Below, in pieces: positions 50,216 through 61,119 of a DNA stretch of 64,000 bases (its first letter is position 1; each line of letters opens with the position of its first letter). Origin of the DNA: Ctena decussata (Eukaryota; Mollusca; Bivalvia; Lucinida; Lucinidae); assembly GCA_963989385.1 (NCBI GenBank), contig OZ022515.1, forward strand, positions 5,488,803-5,552,802. The letters are read 5' to 3'. Under the pieces are notes generated by a model, which saw only the letters and a list, made by a program, of their open reading frames with translations, did no database searches and was not told where the DNA came from. The position numbers and the translations under genes are program-made.

Positions 50216-51049
50216 TTTCTTCTTTTTGCATGTGAAATTTCAAGCAGTATCGTTTTGCAACAGATTTAAATTGCAAAATTAAAGGTAGCATCTGTGATTT
50301 TAACGCTCAAAAACCGTCTTGCCCGTGATATTATCACCAGCAATACTTGCCGGACAGCCACGCGTTAGACAGAAAATTTAGGTCGACAGCTTGTCAAATA
50401 TTAGCTCGGATTGCTAAATCCTGAAGAAGAGAAAAAGAACGGAGTTTAGTGAGCTAAAATAGACTATAAACTGATGGAACGCACCTCACCTCTTTGCTGG
50501 CCTGATTGGCATTGTACAAAGTTGACTGCCACTCAAATTTACGACACTAATATCATTTTCAAACTTTTTTTATCTTTAAAACAGTCCTCTGTTATTTGTC
50601 AAATAATTTATTCGGTCACTTTATTCTGACGTGATCGATGAAAAATGACCTATTCATTTTATCTAGAGCTATAGGCAGCCGGATTATACGTCGAACATGA
50701 ATTTAACCAGATAATTTAGGGCCGGTACGAAATGAAGTTTTTTTTTGTTTTTTTTCCCTGTCGTTTTGTTTGTATATTTAGTTAAGTGAGAAAGAAACAA
50801 GCCGGTTGGCGATGAAAGGAGGTTGGGCGGGGGAAGTTGGGGGGGGGGGGGGGGGGGGAGGGGGTAGAGGTTTGTGCGAACAGCATTTCTTACATCATGT
50901 TTGGACTAAGGAATTCCTATTTCATCACAAATATCTACAAATGAGGCGAGAATGCGTTGTTATACATTTATATAATAATAAAAGTTTCGTCTGGAATGAT
51001 GCCTGCCTGATACCAAACATGACTTGAACAGTCGTTGCTTTCACATCAT

Positions 51050-51093
<44 letters not shown>

Positions 51094-52020
51094 ATTTAAT
51101 GGATAAATTTGGGCAATATTGTTGTTACACACAAAGATAACATTTGAATTTTACCAGCAGCTGAGCCGCGGCATGGAAAGAGGAAGCTTGTCGCATGTGA
51201 TAACAGCAAAAAAAAACTGCTTTGCTTAGTCTATCAATACTGTGTCAAGATTCAAAGCTGTATACCTATAAGCGAACAACAAAACCATGATTGGCTAGCA
51301 AGAATTTCTTTCCACTCTGAAATAAGCCGACGACTACGAAGAGTATTTCGATGATGAGACTGAAAAGTGTAACGGGGTGGGTGGGTGGGTGGGTATGGTA
51401 GGGGGCGGGGGTGTAGGTGTGGAGATGGAGGCATACTATATGTATGTGCAATCCGACATTTGGCACATGGCACAAAAAGCAGCCATTATATGGTAAATAT
51501 ACTTAAACTGTATACGAATCTCTCAAATACGGCGAATTCCATATCCTTCTTAAGACCATTGACAGTGTACCTAAACAATCTCTTTGAAAGTTGAAAACAG
51601 CAAATATATATGAGGAACTGTTAAACTGCATTGACTTTGTATACCTTTTCAACCAACTTCTCATTGCTTTCATTAGTAAAAAAGTGCATAAACATAAAAG
51701 CTACAAGCAAATGTCCATACTAGAATGCACACATGCAAGCTGTTCATCTTAACATTTATAACATTTGTAGTATGGGCTATCTAATTCTTTGCTGGTTGCA
51801 GGTCACCCGTATATAGTGTTCAAATGCGACCCAGGTCGCTGGCTCGATTCCTATCATTCCTAATGAATGTGTTTGAAATATTTTTCTAGTCGATTCGGAA
51901 ATCAACTGTCCAACAGTTTACTTTTAGGTCACAGAAAATGAAGAATAAACCCAGAGTTGAGTATACAGTACACTGGATTTCTCAGGAAGATGAGAAATGG
52001 AAAAATATCAAATCTTCCGG
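50216..52020. other. Intron 1 DNA with simple repeats
   Basis: A G run of about 19 lies at 50830-50850, (CT)n of about 40 bp at 51050-51090, and a (GGGT)n / G-rich tract at 51375-51420 that could form a quadruplex. No exon was recognised; frames across these are compositional. Confidence 0.6.
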
Positions 52021-52024
52021 TGAC

Positions 52025-52266
52025 CTTCAACCCCGGAGATAATACCACTTTAGCCACCTGTGCTTTCGACCGAGTCAATCAATTACCATACGTGCAAAAG
52101 TGGCTGTCGACCTAGACAATCGACAGCAGTAACAGCTAGGTCGACAGCCATTAAAAATATTACCATTTACCGTTATTGGTAGTGCTGACAATCGTATTCT
52201 TGGTCGAAAGCCACATTGTATAATACAGACTCGGTAGCCAAATTGGTATTACCCCCGTGTTCAAGA
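52025..52266. mobile_element. MITE with internal perfect hairpin
   Basis: The ends 'accccggagataataccact' and, complemented, 'acacgggggtaataccaatt' are inverted repeats of about 30 bp with mismatches. In the middle TGGCTGTCGACCTAG at 52101-52115 pairs perfectly with CTAGGTCGACAGCCA at 52136-52150. Confidence 0.7.
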
Positions 52267-53164
52267 GATCTGGGACTACTAGTCAAACAAAGATAAAACA
52301 GTTACAATTCCTATCGGCACACAAATGAAGAATGACATGTTCAGCCTTTTAAGGATCTGAAAAGAAATTAAATGTATACATGTAAATGTGCGGGCCTACG
52401 AAGATTGGGTACACTTCCAGCAGAATCATCTCGGCAATTTAATTTATGCCTACATTTCTAATGGCGGTCAACTCTTTAAGCTCTTTTGGAAGCAAATGAT
52501 TTTTTTAAAGAATTTTTCTGTTTAGGAAGTCAACAAATGTGACCCCCTTTGTCGAAAAGGCAGCCGGAAATACATGTGGGCATACCCACCGTGACACCAT
52601 AAGGTTTTAAATTCTAGCAAACCTGCAGGTCCAAAATATGGCAAACATTTCCATTTCTGTGGTATGTTTTCCGCGTGTTTCCGTCCCACGAAGTATTAAA
52701 GTATAAGTAAGATCGTCCTGATGGAATGGGAAATCGCACAGCAGGGCTCAATACAAGAATATTGATTGAGGATAATTGTACGACAGTATGTGACTGTATG
52801 AAGAATCGTCTTCCCAAGACTACTCTAATGTGCAGCAACCACAGTCATTTTGTTGGAGAAATAAGAAAACATATATCTGATTTATTAGTGAGTTCCCTAT
52901 TTAGATCTACCAGTGTACCTGCAGATTTGTAAATCCAACACACAGATGCCTGACGAGCTTCTCCGTTTGATACAGGCTACGTAAAAACTCACATGCATGT
53001 AGTGCACTGCTAACCCTTCTAACCACCTCACCCACTCAACACCAATCCCAGTTAACTCACATGCAACCGTTAACTTTTAAACAGATGCGCGCAATCTGTT
53101 TATTGAAGAAAATTAACAGTCAAACTATAGACCTGAATTTTAATTGCTGATTAAGTCCATCTTC

Positions 53165-53520
53165 TAATTTAAAGAGTAACTACACTTCAGGAACTGACTG
53201 AATCAGATCCCAAACCCTATCCCCAACATCAAAGGGAATGATTGACAAAGACATCCCAACAAACAATAAATTACAAGTGATAAGACGAGTCAGCAGCTCT
53301 TTCCCAAATAGATGGCAACTCAGCTATCTTTATTGAACTAAATAATTTAGACCAACAGACGGGTTACAACGGACTAAGCAAATTATATGAAAAACATTTA
53401 ACAATTATTTTTACCTATTTTCTATTTTTATGATAGAAGGGTTAAACTGAGAAGACAATAAATTAAACAGCACCGAACATAAAACAAATGCAACCAGGAT
53501 TAAACAAACAATTTTAGGAT
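53165..53520 (-). mobile_element. Tail of a Penelope-like copy, inverted
   Basis: This is the reverse complement of about 60790-61110: for example 'ataagacgagtcagcagctc', 'acgggttacaacggactaag' and 'tttctatttttatgatagaa'. No reverse transcriptase remains next to it. Confidence 0.8.
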
Positions 53521-54499
53521 ATCTTCAAATCCACGTCCGCGTATCCTCAAATGCGTTTTAGGATATCCGTAAATTATGGAATAACGAATACGTAGCAAAA
53601 CGGCACCCATACAAAATTACGCCAAAGGTTTGTCAATATATTGCTGCAGTTTAGAGATGAGACTTGACAATATTCTATTTCACAATAAATTATGTTTAAA
53701 ATGTATTTGCTGGACTGTTTCATTCTATCTCGGTCGACAATTAATCAGTGTTAGATGGTAATGTTTCTAGGAACAGGCAGATTTGCGAGTTTGTTATTCT
53801 AGCAATGAACATTTCGCGCGATGTGAAGTGGACAGAAGGCTGGCATCATTTCGCCGCCATTTATATGTTAGTTTGCAATTTCTGAAATTTCACGTAATGG
53901 TAGAGTATATTTCAGTGTTATTCATGGCATAGGTCTTGGAATTGGAGAAAGTCAAATAAGCTGTAAATCGTAATTTTTATTCACATGTCTGACGTTGAAG
54001 TAAAGGGCTTTGTTTCGTTCATAATAACACAGCCGACAAAGATTGTCTTGGAATTAGTTCAACAGTAATATTCAGTAATGGAAGTCAGAGAGGTTCTCTT
54101 AAAATTTCAACTGGTGAGGCAATATGATGAATGTGTATGGTGGCGTGAAAATACAGAGGGGATCATCGATATCTATTTTAATGGCGACGATTTCGAGCAA
54201 AAATCGTTGCTATGGGCTTAATTATATCCCTACTCCTTGGAGCTGCGTTCCAACTGTATGGACAATCTTCTTAAAAGCACATCAAAGAAACGAACAAAGC
54301 AGACTTGAATTCACTCAGTCTGTTTGTATGCAGTAATGTACTGCTGCAACACTGCTCGCACTTTCTAGCCACGGCTTCAACCGTACACTTTTTCAGTCTG
54401 ACTCATGGTGAGTTCAATAATGATTTAAAAACTTTGTTTCCACGGGCAGTTATCAAATTTATCATGACCTATGCAAACTATGTATCTTACTTTTTTGGC

Positions 54500-55800
54500 A
54501 GAAGATGCAGTGTTGCTTGGAGAAATTAAAAGTGAATTACAACGGTTACTGCACAAACTAAAACTGTATTGCACCACATGGGATCTACAGGTGAATTTAA
54601 ACAAAACTAATGTAGCTGTATTTTCGAAATGGCGGTAATCTTCGAGGATATGAGAAATACTTTTTATGGAGATACACAGTTAAAATTTTTGACTCATTAC
54701 AGATATTTAGGTTTAGTAATATATTCTCGATTATTTTTGGTATGTGTGCGTGAAAGCATTAGCGGAACAGGCCTCAAAAGCAGTTTTTAGTTTAAAACCA
54801 ATTCTGAGTTCGTTTGGGCCTCTTTCGGCAATTTTGTCACTGAACATATTTGACACAAACATTTTGCAAAATATGACATATGCTGCGGTGATTTGGTTTT
54901 CCCATGGAAATTTAGTCTCGTAAACATACTTCATGTTTTCTGTAAATAAATTTTGCGAACGACAAACCGTTCTGCAAACATATAGGAGCGGCTGTAGGGT
55001 AAAGGATAGCACTCCGGACTACTATTTCAGTGGTCGTCAGATCAATCTCCCGCTTCTCCCGTCTTTCGGATGAGACTTGAAACCGAGGTCCAGTCTGTTT
55101 TTTTACCTATTTGTTGGTGGGAGCTAAACCCGAGTTGACTCACTCACTCACTCACACACCAAATATATTTGCTAAGGATGAATTAGGTAGAAATATTATT
55201 TATATGACTAGATGTTCAAAAATTATTAATTATTGTCAAGAATTTTACGTATGGAATACAACAGGTACCCTGTAATATGTTATGAACTTGTGTATAAATT
55301 GCTTAATAATAATTCTAGAACAGATTGTTGGGAGACAAAGGTTAGAAAGGAACTTGAAAATTATGTATGGTACAAGCAAGGTGTAGAGCCGGTGAACGTA
55401 TTTTCATTTCTATTCTTAAACAAAGACTATTTGACAGATGTTCTAGAGACTTATAAACTTAGAACTTATGAAATATTAAAAGAAAAATTATAGCTCCGTA
55501 TGGACCGTAATGTCGATACTTAGAGGGGGTTCCTTAGATTTAATAGTGCACATTGGGAGATATGAAAATATACGGTATGAAGACAGAATGTGTCCAGTTT
55601 GCAATATGGCTATAAAAATTAATTTCATGTTTAATTTGGATGGTCTCATTATATTTCGATGGGACAGAACTATATTCGTAAGTATCACTCTACCTGTCCG
55701 TCATATGATAAAGGCGGAGTTTCAGCCTATGTTAATTTTACATAGGAATCTGCCCACGCTTAGATTTTTTTTTATTTCAATGTGTATTTGTGTTGCCTAA
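54500..55800 (+). pseudogene. Second non-LTR reverse transcriptase remnant, interrupted by a SINE-like insert
   Basis: From 54500 the plus strand reads FLAEDAVLLGEIKSELQRLL (motif C region, A-E-D for A-D-D), LQVNLNKTNVAVFSKW, then after stops ALAEQASKAVFSLKP and NMTYAAVIWF. After an insert, 55230-55490 gives RILRMEYNRYPVICYELVYK and VRKELENYVW. Further on, 55525-55620 reads IVHIGRYENIRYEDRMCPVC, a C-terminal Cys-containing segment usual in these elements. Stops and frame changes throughout; not active. Confidence 0.75.
54965..55162 (+). mobile_element. SINE-like insert inside the retrotransposon remnant
   Basis: The segment begins 'gagcggctgtagggtaaagg', has 'cgtctttcggatgagacttg' followed by 'aaaccgaggtcc' (a conserved phrase I recall from invertebrate SINEs) and ends in (ACTC)n at about 55138-55155. 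The retrotransposon frame resumes after it. Confidence 0.55.
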
Positions 55801-56229
55801 GGACTAAAAGTGTTGCTTATGGATTATTTGCCTCAGTTTGCACACTCAGCATAACACAAGATTAACTTAAGTATCTTATAACCTGAAAATGAGGGTTCCC
55901 GTAAAATACCGTTCCTAGTACTATCAAATTTTTAGATTTTGCAATTTCAATTATAAACTTAAATTAATGTGAAACAGTTTACAAATGCGTATATTTACGC
56001 TACACTAAAGGGCTTATCTACAAAATACTTTTTGTTTGGTATAACCCCTCCAAATCAGCTAAAAACCACACATATATCAAAAATTAATTCTCAGTTAAAG
56101 TGTGATCCAATTGTTGTCAAGATTTTATACTAACCATAAATCATGCTGTATACCTCTTATATATGTACGAGCAAACTGAAGACAGTCTGAGTCCGGTAAA
56201 CTACACTTCAGGGCTGCAGAATATAGGCT

Positions 56230-56515
56230 ATCAAAGTCACCTGTATATACCAATTTTTAAGCCAAAATCTTAAAAACCAAAACTTCCCATGAAATCTTAT
56301 GTTCTAGCGTTTTCCAATATTTGACCTTGCCGTAAAAAATGGTCAAGGTCAATCCAAGGTCATCATTTGGACAATCTTGGAAGAACTAGAGTAGCTGATG
56401 CTACTCACCAAGTCTCAAGGCCATTGGTCAACTGGTTTTTAAGAAGATTTTTAAAGATTTTTTGACCATATATGGGCATTGTGGCCATGTCGATCATGTG
56501 ACTTGGAGCCAGTAT
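56230..56515. repeat. Fragment of the 440-bp tandem-core unit
   Basis: 'tataccaatttttaagccaa' through 'accatatatgggcattgtgg' matches 1060-1310 in order and orientation, without microsatellite or hairpin end. Confidence 0.75.
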
Positions 56516-57081
56516 GTATTCTCTCACCTTTAGTGGCGGGGCTGTGGGGCATAATATAGCAGTTAAGATATTAATCTGACCAAAGTTTCGTAATTCTAGG
56601 TCATAAAATTGAATTTAACCATCTTCTAAGCAAGTTTATGTTATCAGTCAACCATGAAAACCAGGTCATTGTGAAATTCTCGTCACATCATCCAATGGTA
56701 CTGGTCAAGGTGCTTCCTAGACATGAGTTTGATGATTACTGGTCAGTTTATTTAGCAATGATGCCAAGAAATATTGAAAATAGAAGACAAAAATATAAAA
56801 AAAAAATGCTGAACGCCAAAGGAAGTCTCTTTTGACCACATATATTCAAATTAAACCAAATAATATGATATGGAAATACATTTTAGATGTTTTGTTAATC
56901 ATTTTATTAAACACTGTCTGTCTGCTATACCCTTCTACCAAATGAGAACATTTTTGCAAGACCAGCTAAAACCATGTTGAATTACCCCACCTACTTCTGT
57001 GGACCCATAGTTCAGTAACTAGGGCTTTCCGACCAAAGTCACATATGGTTCAATAAACTAGACTCACTGGAGTATACCATC

Positions 57082-57405
57082 AGTCAGAAAAATAAAACTT
57101 TGGTAGGATGCAGAAAACCCACCCAATTGATACCCCCCCCCCCCCTTTGTAAATCTACGAAGTTTAGTGAAACGGTACCCTGGGTCATAGGCGTAAAAGT
57201 AAAAAGTATGCAAAGACCAGGAACTGAAACAATCCAAATCCAAATCCAGCCCTCAAACCATAGTTGGAAACAACTAAGATTACAAATAATCAAGATACAG
57301 AGAACATATGGCCAACCGAGTGAGCAGCTTGTTCCCAAAAGGTGGCCACTCAGCAACCCAAACCGAACCAAAAATAATAAGAACATACATAAGGTAAAAC
57401 ATCAC
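57082..57405 (-). mobile_element. Inverted tail fragment shared with 62.7-63.3 kb
   Basis: The reverse complement is nearly identical to 62747-62971: 'gagcagcttgttcccaaaag', 'gtggccactcagcaacccaa'. It begins next to a C run of 13 (57128-57141). The frames read on both strands are mirror copies of the same repeat, not genes. Confidence 0.85.
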
Positions 57406-57649
57406 AGAAAGCCGAGCTCTTATAGAATAAACCGTATACTGCATCATATTTTACCGTGCCAAATATAAAACACACCCAACGAAGGGGTTTAGAAGATATG
57501 AGAACTTAAACAACATACATGCAAACCTTTAACAGAAATGTTAACTAGAGAAAGGATGGGCAGTTGAATAGACGACCAAACGAACAAATGGATAGAGGAA
57601 CGTATGAAACGCATTTGATAAAATTTACATATATCTTGGCACACTTTCA

Positions 57650-57782
57650 ACAAAATGTTAGCCGGCAAAATAAACGGAGGATAGTATTTGATTCAACTCC
57701 AGCATTAGAGTATCCACAAAATGTTAGCCGGCCAAATAAACGGAGAATAGTATTCGATTCAACTCAAGCATTCGACATAGTG
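57650..57782. repeat. 66-bp tandem duplication
   Basis: 'acaaaatgttagccggcaaa' and the following ~46 bases are repeated at 57716 with few changes. Confidence 0.85.
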
Positions 57783-57984
57783 ATTCACCAAACTGTCCCA
57801 ATAATATTGTAGATGAACGAGAACAACACGCAACGTTAAAGCAAGTGCAAATTTTAAATTCTGTAATCTTGTTTGCCAGCCAGAAGCAGCATTCTGCTGA
57901 ACCTAGAAGTAAGCCTATGAAAAGGCTACATTGACGTTTTTTGGAAAAAATAATCAAATACTGCGATCCGAACTGATCATAAAC

Positions 57985-58445
57985 TTCAAGACACTTTTAG
58001 TATCTGTCCTTGACCTAAGGTCAGCAGCAGAATGTTGTATGAAAAGGTATAAGACTGTTACTTAGACCTTCGGTCGGCAGCACCATCCAGCTGCATGTCA
58101 AGTAATTCGCTGCAGCTAAGTAGTAAGAACAAGACCTAGTAACTTACCTTAAGTTTGAGTTGAAGAAGATTTGATATATAAACATGAAACTTAAACTTAG
58201 TGCCAATTTTCTACAAAGTTTGCAAGTCCTTGACTGCGGGCATGGGTGGGGATTGTCTAGAATAAACATTAATGGCACCATCTTTTGTCATCCGTAACAT
58301 AAAACAAACTTGAAAAACTAAGAGATCTTAATAAGCTTTAAGACAAAACTTTAAACTCAATGGTAGGGTGGCAGATGGACAGACAGACGGACGAACTTCA
58401 GACAAAAGCCGTGTGCCCCTCAACATGCTTAGTATGACGGGGATA
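57985..58445. repeat. Remnant of a tandem-core-type element end
   Basis: Ends in 'gacagacagacggacgaac' followed by CCCC..GGGG pairing around 58415-58442 ('gtgcccctcaac', 'gacggggatata'), like the (GGAC)n plus hairpin ends elsewhere. Its left part shows no clear tandem core. Confidence 0.5.
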
Positions 58446-58564
58446 TAAAAAAATAGAGTTTCTACATTCAGCAATATATACAAATCAAAAGTTTATCCTA
58501 ACCAATAGTTCAACCTGCTGCATATAATCAAACTTTAGTCAGTAAATCAATAAATAACTCTTAC

Positions 58565-58926
58565 CTTGAAGCCAGATGCTTTCCGCTGCTGAATTTCTCT
58601 GTCCAGTGGGAGCCACTTTGCTGGAGTTTTCTCTCCCCAACTTGACTGCAGCTTAGCAAGTTCAAATATCTCTGTTTTGAGCCGAGAGTAACTTTTATCA
58701 TTTTTTTTTGAGTTATTAACAATAAATTCTGTCTCTGACAATATGGCATTAAATGGCGTTTCCGCGATTGCACTTCGAAATTCTTTGAAGAAATTTGCAG
58801 CTATGGTTTCTCGAATTTCCTTTGGTATTTTGTCAACATGGGTTCCGACAAGGATAACGTGAGGATGAGTTTCGGATTTTACTACAGCAAACATGTAAAT
58901 GATGTTCAGCCAGAAGATCATGGATT
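58565..58926 (-). CDS. ROCO-HEPN exon 1 in window: end of Roc GTPase domain
   Basis: The acceptor is a pyrimidine stretch ending TTTTTACAG just above 58926; the donor is AAG/GTAAGAG at 58565-58558. The exon starts with two bases of a split codon and then gives 120 residues, ending in phase 0. It opens SMIFWLN, then has VILVGTHVDK at residues 23-32, the Roc G4 motif (T-H-x-D) that reads the guanine base. Residues 104-111 are WLPLDREI, the typical link from Roc into COR. The G1, G2 and G3 motifs are absent and must be in upstream exons outside the window. The open frame continues past both splice sites into intron, so the 149-codon ORF there overstates the exon. The family call is confident; the GTPase cannot be judged intact without G1. 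Confidence 0.9.
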
Positions 58927-58997
58927 CTGTAAAAATGGTAATATTAGACTTGATGCATAACGCTTTTGGCAAATAAATTAACACCACATAATACATG

Positions 58998-59180
58998 TAC
59001 TGTCAAGCCTGTCTAAAGGCTTCACTGTATTAAGATGCCACGTGTCTTTAGCAACCACTTTTGTTTGGGTCCCTTAAACCAAAATACAATGCAAATGAAC
59101 CTGTATTAAGGGGTCACCTGTCTTAAGCAGCCAATTTTTGTGGATCCCCTGGGTAACCCCTTAAGACAGGTTTGACTGTA
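58998..59180. mobile_element. MITE with 'CTGTCAAnCCTGTCT' ends
   Basis: Left end 'ctgtcaagcctgtctaaagg' and right end, complemented, 'cagtcaaacctgtcttaagg' match at about 18 of 21 positions. TA flanks each side (58998-58999, 59179-59180). It sits just upstream of the Roc exon acceptor (70 bp), inside the preceding intron. Confidence 0.82.
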
Positions 59181-59259
59181 ATGTAACTTCTTGCCTTACC
59201 GCTATCAGAATTCATGTAATTAGGTACTGTGGAAAAGTTTACGAACGGTCAGGAAAAAA

Positions 59260-60426
59260 ATTGTTTTGGTCAATTAAAAATTCTACCGAGGTTTTTGATA
59301 AACTGAAATCTAGAGGATATCGCGCGTCTAGACTGTCTACATACGATTTTTCTACACTCTACACAACTTTGCCCCATAATTTAATAAAAAAGAAACTAAT
59401 AAATTAAATTCAGACTACTTTTCAGAGAGAGAGTGCTCTTTATCTTGCTTGCAATGATAAACATGCTTTTTATACTTCCGATGACCAAAAAAGGTTTAAA
59501 ATGTGGTCTTGCCAAAATGTTTGTGATGCTTTAGTATATTATCTAGATAACATTTTCATCAGATTCGGTACTAAGTTACACAGACAAATTATAGGAATTC
59601 CGATGGGTACTAATTGCGCTCTTCTTGTAGCAGATTTGTTTCTATTTTGCTATGAAAGAGACTTTATGATGTCTCTTTCTGATGATATCAAGCTCATGTC
59701 ATTGAAGCATTCAACTCAACGTCTAGATACTTGGACGACCTTTTAAATATTGACAACCCTTATTTTGAAGAAATGGTTAGTCAAATTTATCCTGCTGAAT
59801 TGCAGTTAAATAAAGCAAATACTTCTGATACCGAGGCCCCATTTTTGGATTTACATTTATCTATTTTAGATGGATTTGTTTCATCTAAAATTTATGACAA
59901 ACGCGATGATTTTGATTTCGACATTGTTAATTTTCCGTTTTTGGATGGTGATATTCCCCGCACCACTTCTTATGGTGTTTACATTTCTCAGCTTATTCGC
60001 TTCGCTAGGGTGTCTAGTCATCTGGCTGACTTCAATGCTCGTAATAAAAGTTTGACTGCCAAGCTTTTACAGCAGGAGTATCGGTATCATAAACTTCGGA
60101 AAGCTTTTTCTAAATTTTATCGTAGACACTTTGAATTGGTTTCTAAATATAATATAGGGTTAAGGTCACTTTTGCAACAAGGCCTATCGGAACCTGAATT
60201 TTATGGTGACTTAGTATATAAATTACGCAAAATCGTAGGGAAAACAGAATTTCCCGATCAATTTAAGAAAATTATCATACGATTTAAACGCATTGGCTAT
60301 AACATAGATGTAATGCGACAGTCTGCATGCTTAGTGGTTAACCCAATCACGGTTGACAACTTTGTTGTCCTCTTTAATTGCACGCCGGTGGGTCGGGGTT
60401 CAGACTCTATGATAACCCCTACATAA
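59260..60426 (+). pseudogene. Penelope-like reverse transcriptase, one stop and one frameshift
   Basis: The translated order is FWSIKNSTEVFDKLKSRGYR, motif A YDFSTLYTTLPH, motif B GIPMGTNCALLVADLF, motif C RYLDDLLNIDN, then a C-terminal region with YDKRDDFDFDIVNFPF and YGVYISQLIRFARV. A TAA near 59406 interrupts the N-terminal part and a frameshift lies near 59690 between motifs B and C. The D-x-x-x-L-Y-T motif A suggests the Penelope-like group; related invertebrate elements carry a GIY-YIG nuclease, but none was seen here, so the family name is tentative. The 5' part is missing. Antisense to the ROCO-HEPN gene, in its upstream intron. Confidence 0.78.
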
Positions 60427-61115
60427 AGCTATATATTAGTTGGTTGGGGCCGGATGTTTGTCTGTTTCTTGGCCCACCGGGGTTCAATTGGTGGTTTCTT
60501 TTGCTCCAGTACTCCAGTGGAGTTTCTGACGCCCCAGGGATCTCCGGGTGTCTCAACACGTTTTGGCTGTCGAGTCCTCATCCTTGCTTCATCACGGTCT
60601 TTTCTTGATCTTAATTGTTGACCGTGATGACTCTCTGATGAGTTAGGGGACCTCCATACGAACCGAACTACCAACTAATTGTGTGCACCGCAGCGGAGGG
60701 TGAGGGTGAAGGTTTGGGCCCAGTAAAACCGGTTTAAACCCCCCAGTAGTTATTACTGACCGTCCCAAGGCGGTACTTTTGTTGCGGTTGCATTTGTTTT
60801 ATGTTCGGTGCTGTTTAATTTATTGTGTTCTCAGTTTAATCCTTCTATCATAAAAATAGAAAATAGGTAAAATAATTGTTAAATGTTTTTCATATAATTT
60901 GCTTAGTCCGTTGTAACCCGTCTGTTGGTCTAAATTATTTAGTTCAATAAAGATAGCTGAGTTGCCATCTATTTGGGTAAGAGCTGCTGACTCGGCTTAT
61001 CACTTGTAATTTATTGTTTGTTGGGATGTCTTTGTCAATCTTTCCCTTTGATGTTGGAGATAGGGTTTGGGATCTGATTCAGTCAGTTCCTGAAGTGGAG
61101 TTACTCTTTAAATTT
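60427..61115 (+). mobile_element. 3' tail of the Penelope-like copy
   Basis: The untranslated tail is shared with 25079-25640 and, inverted, 53165-53520. It includes 'ccccagtagttattactgac', 'gacctccatacgaaccgaac' and 'tcttgatcttaattgttgac'. It stops matching near 61115. Confidence 0.78.
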
Positions 61116-61119
61116 GAAA

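Larger units (their letters stand above)
13062..58926 (-). other. Multi-exon ROCO-HEPN fusion gene (5' end outside window)
   Basis: Seven coding exons on the minus strand join into one open frame of 701 residues plus stop. Exon sizes are 362, 122, 161, 143, 564, 679 and 77 bp; intron lengths are about 28.0, 2.2, 6.3, 2.7, 0.9 and 3.6 kb. Donor/acceptor phases run 0, 2, 1, 0, 0, 1 and each downstream exon supplies exactly the missing bases. Domain order is Roc (G4 onward), COR-A, COR-B, DZIP3-like HEPN, helical tail. Roc-COR proteins are GTPases that dimerise through COR; HEPN domains are all-helical and often RNA-binding or RNase modules. In molluscs and cnidarians both occur in expanded, probably immune-related families, so a cytosolic signalling role is an inference. 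The P-loop (G1) and N-terminal domains should lie upstream of base 64000. Alternative splicing cannot be judged. Confidence 0.88.

Noticed and set aside
57084..57468. Overlapping 100- and 122-codon frames, matching frames at 62692-63295
   Set aside because: All are readings of one repeated non-coding transposon tail in different orientations.
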